DNA of 64,000 nt from contig NZ_CP129968.2 in NCBI RefSeq assembly GCF_030503875.2, positions 372,001 to 436,000 on the forward strand, written 5' to 3'. The notes below the pieces were generated by a model. It was not told where the DNA came from and ran no database searches. It saw only the letters and a list, made by a program, of their open reading frames with translations. The DNA comes from Marivirga arenosa (GTDB lineage: Bacteria > Bacteroidota > Bacteroidia > Cytophagales > Cyclobacteriaceae). A program made the position numbers and the translations under genes. Every line of letters begins with the position of its first letter. Position 1 is the first letter of the stretch. Shown here piece after piece: positions 27,003 to 34,703 of the stretch.

Positions 27003-28190
27003 TTATTTACTTTTCTTTAATGATTCAATTTTCATTTTTGCATGTTGGTTTTTAGGATTTAGCTCAATGGATTTTTCATAATTTTGACGGGCTTTTTTGT
27101 TTTCTCCTAAGGCCTCAAAAGCTTCACCTAGGCTATCAAATGCATTAAAGGAATTAGGATAGTTTTTAGTATTTAGTTCGAAAAGCTTTAAGGCTTCTGA
27201 TCTATCTTTTTCATCTTTCGATCTAAGTAAATAATATGCAATTCTATTTACCAAAAACTCTGGAGGATTAAATTCAAAGGACAGCCTGTTAGATAACAAC
27301 TCAAAATGTTTAACTAGTTGCTCACTATCATTAATATCTCTATAATATACCCCATACCCTTCAAAAATGGATGTAATCGCATTATAAAAAGCTAGTGGAG
27401 GTACGGAACCGTGGTTTTCATTTTCGAAGTACTCATATTTAGCGGGAAATTGACCGTCACATTTACTATTTAATGCTTCAAATAATCTCAAATGACGATC
27501 ACGGTTAGTGAAATTTCTTTTCCCCCAATTAGCCGTAGCGAGATACAAATATCTATCAAAGGAATTTTCAGTAACAGCGGCTATTTTCTGATCCATAGTG
27601 TTAGCATCCCAGGTTCCAAAGCTTGGGTCTACTGCAATAAAAGCATTAAAAAGGGTTTCTTCTTTCATGTAGGCATGTGTTGCTAACAAGCCTCCTAAAG
27701 AATGACCGAAAAGGATTCGATAAGGAATTGTTCTATACTTCTGATCCAATTCCGGAATAAGTTCATCTTCCAGAAAGGATAGAAAGTTTTCCCCTCCTCC
27801 TGTATCATTTTCTCTAACGGTAACCACTTTATCTGGAGTAAAATCTCTCCGTCTGTTTACATTCTGAATCGCCACCACTATCATTTCTGGTACTCTGGTA
27901 TTTCCATTATATCCAGAACTCATATAGTCTAACATTCCAGAGATTGATTTAAAATGTGCGTCTCCATCTAATACAATCAATATGGGGTATTCTTTATATG
28001 AGTTTTCTATGTTAGAATACGATTCAGGAAGGCTAATCCAATACTCTCGCTCTTCATCTAGAATGTTAGAATGTATTGTATGCTTTTTGCCGATTATTAT
28101 AGATTCCGAATCCTGTGATTGTGCTGAATTTAGTTCAATCAGTAATAATAGAAGAACAATGATTTTATTTCTCATTTTAATTTGCAGCAT
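27003..28190 (-). CDS. Esterase (alpha/beta hydrolase, IroE/Fes-like) with C-terminal TPR
   Basis: The 395-residue protein begins with a signal peptide (the start may be the second ATG at 28175, MRNKII). Residues 30-270 form an esterase-D-like alpha/beta hydrolase: YPILIVLDGDAHF, the nucleophile elbow FGHSLGGLL and a late catalytic His in ENENHGSVPP. Such enzymes hydrolyse esters, for example siderophore or sugar esters. The last 70 residues form one or two TPR repeats (NAFDSLGEAFEALGENKKA). It is probably periplasmic. The substrate is not predictable. Confidence 0.88.
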   Translation of the reverse strand: MLQIKMRNKIIVLLLLLIELNSAQSQDSESIIIGKKHTIHSNILDEEREYWISLPESYSNIENSYKEYPILIVLDGDAHFKSISGMLDYMSSGYNGNTRVPEMIVVAIQNVNRRRDFTPDKVVTVRENDTGGGENFLSFLEDELIPELDQKYRTIPYRILFGHSLGGLLATHAYMKEETLFNAFIAVDPSFGTWDANTMDQKIAAVTENSFDRYLYLATANWGKRNFTNRDRHLRLFEALNSKCDGQFPAKYEYFENENHGSVPPLAFYNAITSIFEGYGVYYRDINDSEQLVKHFELLSNRLSFEFNPPEFLVNRIAYYLLRSKDEKDRSEALKLFELNTKNYPNSFNAFDSLGEAFEALGENKKARQNYEKSIELNPKNQHAKMKIESLKKSK

Positions 28191-28289
28191 TTGATATGTT
28201 TATAAAACTCTAGTTTGAATACTATTATTGTAATATCTCTAGTTCTGAATGTTTTCTTTGCTCTTTATTTAAGATGAAATAGCTCATTT

Positions 28290-28323
28290 GAAAGCCAGCT
28301 TTTCAGATAAAATAAAGGCTTTC
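28290..28323. terminator. Weak hairpin after the serine hydrolase gene
   Basis: GAAAGCC (28290-28296) pairs with GGCTTTC (28317-28323), about 7 bp after the stop at 28330 on the minus strand. The T-run lies on the plus-strand side (seven T after 28324), so as a minus-strand terminator it is weak. Confidence 0.35.
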
Positions 28324-28329
28324 GTTTTT

Positions 28330-29394
28330 TTAATTTGGATTATAGATTTCAACAGCTTTTCTTATCAGTTTCATTTGAGTTTGAATGCTATTTCTTCTTT
28401 GGTACTCACTCTTTGTTTTAAAGGCTAAAACAACATCTATTTCAGGGTAAACCGTAATGTTTTGTCCTAGGGCACCTTGAGCGGAATAAGCATTTTTAAG
28501 TTTGTTGTCGTCTGTGTTTTCAATTAACCACCACATATACCCATAGCCTAAATCAAGTCCATCTTCTTTTAAGATAGGCGCATTTTTTTGAGCCTCCTGA
28601 TAAGATGTTCTTTGGGTAACCATTTCTTTCACCCATTCTTTAGGAATAACTTGCGTATCTTTCCATTTTCCCTTTCTAAGCATCAATAAGCCAACACGTG
28701 CCATATCTCTTGTAGAAAACCATATGTGGTAAGCAGGAAATTTCGATACTTCTAGATTTCCATTTTTTAGTTGTAAAGACCTATTCCAATCTTGCATTTG
28801 AAGAGGAAGCACTAATTGCTTTTCAATTTCATCATAGATGTTTTTCTTCGTTTCTTTTTCAAAAATATAACCTGCTAAATTGAAATCCCAGTTACTATAA
28901 AGCCAATAACTTCCTGGTTTTACAGAACCTCTTTTGGGGGCTAATCTTCTAAAATCACCCCCATTAGATCCGGGTAAAAAAACGCCTGAACGTGCTGATA
29001 TGACGTCCTTGATAGTTGCTGATTTTTCAATTTCAAGTAAAGGGGCATGATCCTCAATTTTTAATTCACCTAGCGATTTATCTAAATTGATCTGACCATT
29101 TTCCACATATTTACCATAGAGAATTGCCAATATGCTTTTTCTACAAGATGCGATATAGCTGTTTTCTTCTGTATCTCCATATTCAAATACAATTTTACCC
29201 TTATGAATAATAACAAGACCTGTAACATTAGTACTATCAATGATATAGCGCATGAAAGTTGATCGTTCCGTATCTCTCCAGCCATCTAAAGCAGGGTTTT
29301 GATTAAGTGCCCAGTTTCTATTGGGATAAATCTGCGCTTCGCTTGAACAGCTCAATAAAAAAGAGGAAATTAATAGGAGGAATGTTGCTCTCAT
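28330..29394 (-). CDS. Serine hydrolase (class C beta-lactamase family), lipoprotein
   Basis: From ATG 29394 the protein has 354 residues and a lipobox signal (SSFLLSC). The SxxK catalytic motif appears as SCRKS in YIASCRKSILAILYG, and the YxN motif as YSN in YWLYSNWDFNLAGY. A late QGALGQN segment may replace the KTG/HxG motif. This is the broad esterase/DD-peptidase-like group labelled beta-lactamase family, with unclear substrate. A longer frame begins at 29454 but would place 20 residues before the signal peptide. It lies 87 bp after the small membrane protein gene on the same strand. Confidence 0.85.
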   Translation of the reverse strand: MRATFLLLISSFLLSCSSEAQIYPNRNWALNQNPALDGWRDTERSTFMRYIIDSTNVTGLVIIHKGKIVFEYGDTEENSYIASCRKSILAILYGKYVENGQINLDKSLGELKIEDHAPLLEIEKSATIKDVISARSGVFLPGSNGGDFRRLAPKRGSVKPGSYWLYSNWDFNLAGYIFEKETKKNIYDEIEKQLVLPLQMQDWNRSLQLKNGNLEVSKFPAYHIWFSTRDMARVGLLMLRKGKWKDTQVIPKEWVKEMVTQRTSYQEAQKNAPILKEDGLDLGYGYMWWLIENTDDNKLKNAYSAQGALGQNITVYPEIDVVLAFKTKSEYQRRNSIQTQMKLIRKAVEIYNPN

Positions 29395-29481
29395 TTTTTG
29401 TTTTAATAAATACCATATATTGGTAAAAAAGCTGTTTGCTATGGTTCTATTCACAGTTTGTAAAAGAAACGCAATATAGGC

Positions 29482-29862
29482 TTATTTAATTGCTATAATA
29501 AGACTCGTGATAAATTGAATTAAAGCCACAGGAGCCCAAATACGTTCTATTTTACTGGGAGTAATGGTATTCATTATAGTACCGAAAATAAAAAATATAA
29601 CTATAGGCCAAATCCCGATACTAGAAATTGAATTTAGTTGAGGGAATAACAAATTTGCTTCAGATAAAACAATTGCTGACATAAAAGCTAAAATTAGCAT
29701 ATTCAAGATGGCAACGAATCGCATTTTTAAAGGATATTTTCCAGGGTATTTGCCCCCCATGGATGCCTTTCCCCATGGCACACCAGCGGCTAAACATCCT
29801 TGAAATATGATTACAATAAAAGTGAATGTAGTAAAGATTATGGCAGAGATTGTTTCTAGCAT
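29482..29862 (-). CDS. Small four-helix membrane protein
   Basis: The 126-residue protein has four hydrophobic segments (about residues 5-27, 48-68, 78-97 and 107-125). A conserved-looking loop, PWGKASMGGKYPGKYPLKMR, sits between the first two. I recognise this loop as typical of a family of uncharacterised small bacterial membrane proteins. The function is unknown. It is the last gene before the cassette-like region. Confidence 0.7.
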   Translation of the reverse strand: MLETISAIIFTTFTFIVIIFQGCLAAGVPWGKASMGGKYPGKYPLKMRFVAILNMLILAFMSAIVLSEANLLFPQLNSISSIGIWPIVIFFIFGTIMNTITPSKIERIWAPVALIQFITSLIIAIK

Positions 29863-30282
29863 ATTGAATTATTTAATGGGTTTTATTTTTTCCAAAATGT
29901 TTCAAAAGCCTTAAGGCTCTCAGTGTATTCCACCTAATGAGCTTTCTGGTTTTTTTCAAAGTGTACTTTCCCTGCCTAAACGGCCGGCACTTTTCTGCAT
30001 CCATTTATAAATTTTATTCGACTTGAATATACAGAATCTTAATCCATTCAGCATAGCTTTTGGGATAACAGCCATTTTATTTCCTGCTGGGTTTTTAATC
30101 TATTGGTTCATTTTATCTATTATTTACAACCAATATTCTATAAACCCTTCGGTATTATGTCAGGAAGCATTACATTATATTGCTTACGAACATTTGAATA
30201 AACCAACACCTTTTTCTATTGAAAAAAATATAGCGGCATTCCATCTTCCAAGGGATCAGTTCGCATATTCATTTTAGTATTT
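29863..30282. other. 420-bp gap, possibly a decayed cassette end
   Basis: No convincing gene is present. A 12-bp perfect palindrome AGCCTTAAGGCT lies at 29907-29918. The segment GCCTAAACGGCCGGCACT (29974-29991), read on the opposite strand, resembles the centre of the attC-like site at 31.1-31.2 kb. An 84-codon plus-strand frame from a TTG at 30023 has one hydrophobic helix but no other support. The stretch may hold the degenerate distal end of the cassette array. Confidence 0.4.
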
Positions 30283-31098
30283 GTTATCTTCTTTTCTTAA
30301 TTAAGTAATCTTCTGGGCTTAGTATTTCACCGAATTCTTTTATTTCAACAAGTTCTAAAAGGACTGTGTATCTGCCTAAAATTTCGTACTCCATTTTTAC
30401 GAACCCCACTTCTGAATTAAAATAAGTTGTTAAAATGGATTCCCCGAATGTACTCTTAGCGGTGCTTTTGGTTATCAAGCATCGAAATTCTCCCAGATGA
30501 GACGCAATATTTTTGAATCCTTTATTGGCATAAATTAAATCAATCGTCTGATCACCTTCCCATGTTGCCCATCTTCTGTCCTGCCATTTTTGATCTATCT
30601 TTATTTTATCCTGCCATTTCAAATCGGCTGAGGAAAACTTTACATAGGGAAATGGACATAGTTCTAAAATCTTAAAGAAGTTGCTTCTGGGTGGATGCAA
30701 CCAGATATTTTGAGCATTTTCAACGATCCCTGTATTTTGAAAGGTTTTTCCTTGTGGTTCAAATCCAATTATTACTTCTGTTTGTTTTTTATTAATTCTT
30801 TTTGATCTATTTACTGAAGCAGTCAAATAGATTATACTGTTCACTTGGCCTTTAGAAGATTCTTGAGAAATTTCCTCAAAATCCCAATCTGTATCAGAAA
30901 AAACTAATTGCTTTTCATCTCCTGATTCATAAATCGATAGTTGGTATAGAAATCCTCTTCCAGTTTTAAATATCGTATTATCAATGTCAGGATTTCTACC
31001 TTTTTCGATGTGGACGCTTTCATAGTCTTGTGCTTGAAGACCTGAAAAACTTATAACAAAAAGTATAATTATAAAAAGTCGCATAATTTAAAGATAAT
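30283..31098. repeat. Inverted repeat flanking cassette-like unit 1
   Basis: TTATCTT (30284-30290, preceded by G30283) and AAGATAA (31091-31097) form a 7-bp inverted repeat around the gene at 30284-31084. Read on the minus strand, the gene's stop codon lies inside AGATAAC, and ATTATCT precedes the start by 7 bp. The outer base is A rather than G at the start side. Confidence 0.4.
30284..31084 (-). CDS. Secreted protein of unknown function (cassette-like unit 1)
   Basis: A 266-residue protein with a signal peptide cut near LQAQ-DYES. The mature part is beta-rich with no Cys-based motif, and includes a WDFEEISQES segment and RSKRINKKQTEVIIGF. I do not recognise a family. The stop codon TAA lies inside the flanking repeat (AGA-TAA-C), so the gene fills the unit almost completely. 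It sits on the same strand as the other two units and has no visible promoter of its own. Confidence 0.75.
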   Translation of the reverse strand: MRLFIIILFVISFSGLQAQDYESVHIEKGRNPDIDNTIFKTGRGFLYQLSIYESGDEKQLVFSDTDWDFEEISQESSKGQVNSIIYLTASVNRSKRINKKQTEVIIGFEPQGKTFQNTGIVENAQNIWLHPPRSNFFKILELCPFPYVKFSSADLKWQDKIKIDQKWQDRRWATWEGDQTIDLIYANKGFKNIASHLGEFRCLITKSTAKSTFGESILTTYFNSEVGFVKMEYEILGRYTVLLELVEIKEFGEILSPEDYLIKKRR

Positions 31099-31222
31099 GA
31101 CCAACTATCATCCGTAAGCTATACTTTTTAAATTTCTATGAATTTATCTAATCGCACAGTCCTTTGCAAGTAGCCCAATTAGTGCGGCCGGCTAGGCCTA
31201 AGGATGATAGTGTTTGTTAGCG
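31091..31222 (-). repeat. attC-like imperfect palindrome between units 2 and 1
   Basis: The arm ACTATCATCCGTAAGC (31104-31119) pairs with GCCTAAGGATGATAGT (31196-31211), 14 of 16 positions including an uninterrupted 10 bp. An inner CGCAC/GTGCG pair lies at 31153-31157 and 31182-31186. Outside the stem, on the minus strand, CGCTAAC (31222-31216) stands 5 bp after the stop of unit 2. GTTGGTC (31105-31099) or ATTATCT (31098-31092) stands before unit 1. The order half-site, spacer, stem, loop, stem, spacer, half-site is that of an integron attC (R''-L''-L'-R'). Confidence 0.45.
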
Positions 31223-32007
31223 AATTATCAATTTAATGAGTTTATGTACCTCTGTATAACTGTTAATGCAATTTCTGGTTTGGGTATTGGAGGAATCATT
31301 AATTTGACTTTTCCAGTATGATCAACCATATAATAGATTGGAAATAGTTCGGTATTAGAAATAAGTTCTTTCTGAATATTATCTACTAAGTATATGTTTT
31401 GGGTTTTTTTTAGAAAGCTTTTTGTGAAAAAATGGTCTAATGACTTGTCTTCGTTAGTGGACACTAAGAGGAAGTCAATATCTGAATATTGTTCAATCAG
31501 GCTCAATAAGTCAGCACGAATTTTAATCCAGGTAATATCATCAACGATTACAAGAATCGAATTCGGATTACTTTTTTCTTTTCCAATACAAATTTTATTT
31601 GAAAAAGCATTTTTCGCACATAGTGATGTGATAGTATCGCCCATCTTTAATTTAGGTTTAAAAAACGGAAAATTTTTAGTGCTAATCACTGTGCTTCCAT
31701 CTGTATGGACTTGATATTGATTATCAACTGGACTGCTAGGGTCTCTTTTTCTAATTAAATGCTCTATCTCAAAAAAAGAATTAATAGAAGGTATTGAAAT
31801 GTATTCGCCTGTTCTCATCAACTCAAGGGCTTTTTTATGGCTAATTATGTTTCCAATCGAATCTAGATGGAAGAACATATCGTCAGGTTTTTCATCTAGC
31901 TCTATAGTTTCCTGTGCCAAAATATTAAAACTGAGAAACACAATGAAAGTGGTAATAATAAATGGCAGGCTAATTTTCATACTATTTCATTTGGTTTATT
32001 CGCTAAC
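31216..32007. repeat. Inverted repeat flanking cassette-like unit 2
   Basis: GTTAGCGAAT (31216-31225) and ATTCGCTAAC (31998-32007) are perfect 10-bp inverted copies. They lie 2 bp after the stop codon and 17 bp before the start codon of the gene at 31228-31980. Confidence 0.55.
31228..31980 (-). CDS. Secreted thioredoxin-fold-like protein lacking CxxC (cassette-like unit 2)
   Basis: A 250-residue protein with a signal peptide cut near ILAQ-ETIE. The second half resembles a thioredoxin/AhpC-type fold. It has a strand NSILVIVDDITW, a segment DIDFLLVSTNED where these folds carry a beta strand, and near the C terminus LFPIYYMVDHTGKV, which corresponds to the cis-Pro and strand region. No redox CxxC is present; the two Cys residues (LCAKNAFSNKIC) are nine residues apart. 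This is a weak structural guess; the function is unknown. It is bounded by a 10-bp inverted repeat. Confidence 0.72.
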   Translation of the reverse strand: MKISLPFIITTFIVFLSFNILAQETIELDEKPDDMFFHLDSIGNIISHKKALELMRTGEYISIPSINSFFEIEHLIRKRDPSSPVDNQYQVHTDGSTVISTKNFPFFKPKLKMGDTITSLCAKNAFSNKICIGKEKSNPNSILVIVDDITWIKIRADLLSLIEQYSDIDFLLVSTNEDKSLDHFFTKSFLKKTQNIYLVDNIQKELISNTELFPIYYMVDHTGKVKLMIPPIPKPEIALTVIQRYINSLN

Positions 32008-32131
32008 GCTTAGAATATGGGGCGTTGGGCTTTTCAAGGCTCCAAACTTCCAATTCCTCACATATTTTCTTAAATGTAATCATTTTCAACTTTAGCACTA
32101 TCTGCCCAATGACCTATATTTAGTGTTACAG
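32001..32131 (-). repeat. attC-like imperfect palindrome between units 3 and 2
   Basis: In plus-strand order: TAAC (32004-32007), TTAGAATATGG (32010-32020), TTGGGC (32025-32030), a central loop, GCCCAA (32104-32109), CCTATATTTAG (32113-32123), GTTA (32125-32128). The arms pair as TAAC/GTTA, TAGAATATGG/CCTATATTTA with single-base bulges, and TTGGGC/GCCCAA. Read on the minus strand, the site begins with CTGTAAC 10 bp after the stop of unit 3 and ends with GTTAGCG before unit 2. The 131-bp length is inside the known attC range, and unpaired bulges on one arm are an attC hallmark. Confidence 0.5.
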
Positions 32132-33109
32132 GCAGTCTCTATTAGTGCGTCTCATATTTATACCTGAAAAATTCGCTTTCTCCGTTTGCCACTTTAATTA
32201 CAAGTTCGATTTTACCGAATTTATCATATTGATAAGTGTATTTTGTCTTTTTGTCTCTTCTTAAATCCACTTTGGCTGTCGAGATTAGTTGTTTATTTGA
32301 GTTGTATTCTAAAGTCTCACTTCTTGTTGTTAGGCCGTCTTTATCCAATATTTCCATTTTAACGAGATTGCCATTAATATCTAAACTATCAATTCTAAAC
32401 AACCTCTCATCTTCTGTATAGTGTTCAAGTTTGTTATCAGTTTTGATTTCATCTAGATGTCTCTTTTCATTTTCTTTAGTTCCATTTTTATCAAATTGGA
32501 TTTTAGTCACGTACTTTTTGCCATCAAAATATTCATAGTGATATTGGACGTAAATTACATTAGAAAGAAATCTAGTTTCAAGTAGAGGTCTCTCTTCGCT
32601 GTCATAAACGTAAACGTTCTTTAATTTCAAAGTACCGTCATCGTTATATTCTGAATATATTCTTATGTTCTCTGGTTTGATATAAGCTGTTTTTCTGAAA
32701 AGCAGACTGTCTTCAAGTTTGTACATTTTTCTTATCCCATCTTCAAACTTGTAATAATATCCATAACGAAACGAACCATCCGAATTAAAATATTTTGTTT
32801 CTGTTTCTCTGTTTTTATCATCAAAGCTGGAGGTAGATTTGCGGACGTAGTCATTTTCCATTCCGATTTGGATAATGGCATTCCCGTTTTTATCAAATTC
32901 ATGAATGGATGAAAGGGCAGTGTCTCTTAGGAAGAGAATCTTTTTAATGCCATGATTTTTGACAAATTCAGATATTGACATCCCTAAGTCAAGTTGATAA
33001 AATAGCTTTTCAGGTTCGTGCTGAATTTTTGATTGTCCATAAACAATTTGGGTAGCAAAAAGTAAAAATGTTAGAATTCTCTTCATTGGTTGGTCAAATT
33101 GCCTGTAAC
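32125..33109. repeat. Inverted repeat flanking cassette-like unit 3
   Basis: GTTACAGGCA (32125-32134) and TGCCTGTAAC (33100-33109) are perfect 10-bp inverted copies. They lie 7 bp after the stop codon and 13 bp before the start codon of the gene at 32142-33086. Confidence 0.55.
32142..33086 (-). CDS. Secreted protein with YD/RHS-like repeats (cassette-like unit 3)
   Basis: From ATG 33086 the protein has 314 residues and a signal peptide cut near VYGQ-SKIQ. The mature part is a chain of degenerate strand repeats with Tyr and Asp-Gly/Asn turns (FNSDGSFRYGYYYKFEDG, EYNDDGTLKLKN, YTYQYDKFGKIE). These resemble the YD repeats of RHS-type or MORN-like beta structures. No enzymatic motif is seen. 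It is the first unit of the array in the direction of transcription and begins 190 bp after the tolC stop, so read-through from the export operon could express it. A frame from 33125 would run through the repeat. Confidence 0.72.
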   Translation of the reverse strand: MKRILTFLLFATQIVYGQSKIQHEPEKLFYQLDLGMSISEFVKNHGIKKILFLRDTALSSIHEFDKNGNAIIQIGMENDYVRKSTSSFDDKNRETETKYFNSDGSFRYGYYYKFEDGIRKMYKLEDSLLFRKTAYIKPENIRIYSEYNDDGTLKLKNVYVYDSEERPLLETRFLSNVIYVQYHYEYFDGKKYVTKIQFDKNGTKENEKRHLDEIKTDNKLEHYTEDERLFRIDSLDINGNLVKMEILDKDGLTTRSETLEYNSNKQLISTAKVDLRRDKKTKYTYQYDKFGKIELVIKVANGESEFFRYKYETH

Positions 33110-33275
33110 AATTGAATAAGTGCACCTCGAGCTACACGTATTTGCTATATATTTATAACAATCTAACAATTTATTTAGAGGTAAAAAAGGCCCAATATAG
33201 TTTAGAGCCATGTTTTTTAGAGGGCATCAAAATTAACCGAATATTAAACGTTTAAATCTACAGTTATATATACAC

Positions 33276-34703
33276 CTAATTCGCCAACCATAGTTCTGGT
33301 TTTGCCCCTAGGCTATGGAGCCACTGACGGTAATATAAGCGATATTTGGTTTGTAAATCAATGTATTTCATTCGGGCATTCACCAAACTCATTTGCCGGT
33401 AGTTAATCAAAAAGATACTGCTCTCTCCAATCTCAAACTTTCTCAATTCTGCTTCTAATAAACTTTCATATTGGATAACAATATTCTGATAGGTAGCAAG
33501 CTGATTTGAAATATTGGCAAAGGTGTTTTCGTATTGTCTAGCTTTATTTTGTATTGACAATCTTTTTTGCTGTAAGGCAAAATTTGTATTCTCTAACTTA
33601 ATTTCATTCATTCGTAGCTCGCCTCTTGGTTGGCGTAGCAGTAGTGGCATACTGAAGCTCAACCCCCATTTATAATTATCCAAGCCCTGTATTTCGTTGA
33701 AGTTGTTGGAAGGGTCTTGCAATAAATTATATTCAAGATTAAGCTTAGGCTTTAATTTTTCCTTTTTTAAACGATTGTCAATTTGCAGCTTCTGAATCTT
33801 TAGTTCACTCTCTCTGATGGCAGGATGCTCCTGAATGAAAATAGGCAAACTTGCCCTTAAGCTATCAATTCTATTTTGTGAAATGGTATTAATAGCTGTA
33901 GCTCTTACGTCTGACTCCTCTATCGGGCCTTCCTGTCCCCATAAAAAAGTAAATAAGTTTAGTTTTGCGTTTTCTAAATCAACAGCTAATTGCTGATTTT
34001 GTATCTGGAGATTCTGTAATTGAATGGAAGCCTCCAAAGTATCAACGGCTGGTTTATCGCCTTGCTCGAAGGAAGTTTTATAGTTTAAGAAATTATCTTC
34101 TGCCAGTTCTATAGCCTCTTCAATTACTTTTTTCTGGTTTTGAAATTTAGCAAACTGCCAGTAATAATTTGCTCCTTCCAGAAGGATATCAATCAATAGT
34201 AGTTGGGCTTCGTTTTCGAATGCTCTTCTATCTACAAAAGCTGTTTGAAGTGCGGCTCTTCTATCATCAATAAACAAGCCTTGTAAAACAGGTACGCTTA
34301 CGCCTGCATACCATAAACCTGATTCAGGTAATGTTGATTCTCTACTTAAATTCTCACCGTCTGTCCAGTCATATCCACCTTGCAGTGTGATTCCAGTTCT
34401 AGTGGCTAAACTGATTCCTGACTCACTATATTGATAGTAATTTTTCTGATCGTAGTATTTTTGCTTGTTTTTAGAAAAAAGCTCAGGGTCAAAATTTCCT
34501 CTAGCAGCCATTACTGCAAAATCACCCATTTCTCTCAAATTTTGAGCTTGCTCAATTAAGGGATGATTTTCCATTACTAAGTTCAGAAATTCATACTCAC
34601 TAATTTTTTCCCCTAATATGGGAGAATCTTGTGCAAGGCTTAGCTTAGCTGAAGTAAGGCAGATAAAACCTAATAGACCAATATGAATGAATTTACGAAT
34701 CAT
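33276..34703 (-). CDS. TolC family outer membrane efflux protein
   Basis: The 475-residue protein has a signal peptide (cut near SLAQ-DSPI). Two long OEP repeats follow, with amphipathic coiled-coil helices and porin-like strands (LATRTGITLQGGYDWTDG; the second half SLSFSMPLLLRQPRGE). It would form the outer-membrane channel of a type I export or efflux system. Its start overlaps the end of the HlyD gene by 4 bp (ATGA). It is the last gene of the tetR-ABC-hlyD-tolC unit. Confidence 0.92.
   Translation of the reverse strand: MIRKFIHIGLLGFICLTSAKLSLAQDSPILGEKISEYEFLNLVMENHPLIEQAQNLREMGDFAVMAARGNFDPELFSKNKQKYYDQKNYYQYSESGISLATRTGITLQGGYDWTDGENLSRESTLPESGLWYAGVSVPVLQGLFIDDRRAALQTAFVDRRAFENEAQLLLIDILLEGANYYWQFAKFQNQKKVIEEAIELAEDNFLNYKTSFEQGDKPAVDTLEASIQLQNLQIQNQQLAVDLENAKLNLFTFLWGQEGPIEESDVRATAINTISQNRIDSLRASLPIFIQEHPAIRESELKIQKLQIDNRLKKEKLKPKLNLEYNLLQDPSNNFNEIQGLDNYKWGLSFSMPLLLRQPRGELRMNEIKLENTNFALQQKRLSIQNKARQYENTFANISNQLATYQNIVIQYESLLEAELRKFEIGESSIFLINYRQMSLVNARMKYIDLQTKYRLYYRQWLHSLGAKPELWLAN

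Larger units (their letters stand above)
30283..33109 (-). mobile_element. Candidate integron-like gene-cassette array without integrase (three units)
   Basis: Three consecutive minus-strand genes (starts 33086, 31980, 31084) are each bounded by a unit-specific inverted repeat. The repeats begin GTTA (or ATTA) just before the start codon and end TAAC just after the stop codon: GTTACAGGCA/TGCCTGTAAC, GTTAGCGAAT/ATTCGCTAAC and TTATCTT/AAGATAA. Between units lie 124-131 bp segments with long imperfect palindromes. In integron cassettes, the 5' TTRRRY and the 3' RYYYAA of one cassette are complementary because both come from that cassette's own attC; the pattern here matches this. No integrase gene or attI is visible. 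That a site-specific recombinase built this array is an inference. Confidence 0.5.

Noticed and set aside
30023..30277. 84-codon plus-strand frame starting at TTG with one hydrophobic helix
   Set aside because: No promoter or family pattern is visible, and the tail is low in complexity. It lies in what looks like decayed non-coding DNA. It could be real but is not supported.
32001..32030. Short 30-bp site CGCTAAC...GTTGGGC taken as a complete recombination site
   Set aside because: It is too short for an attC. The halves fit better as parts of the 131-bp palindrome, with GTTGGGC pairing to GCCCAAT at 32104.
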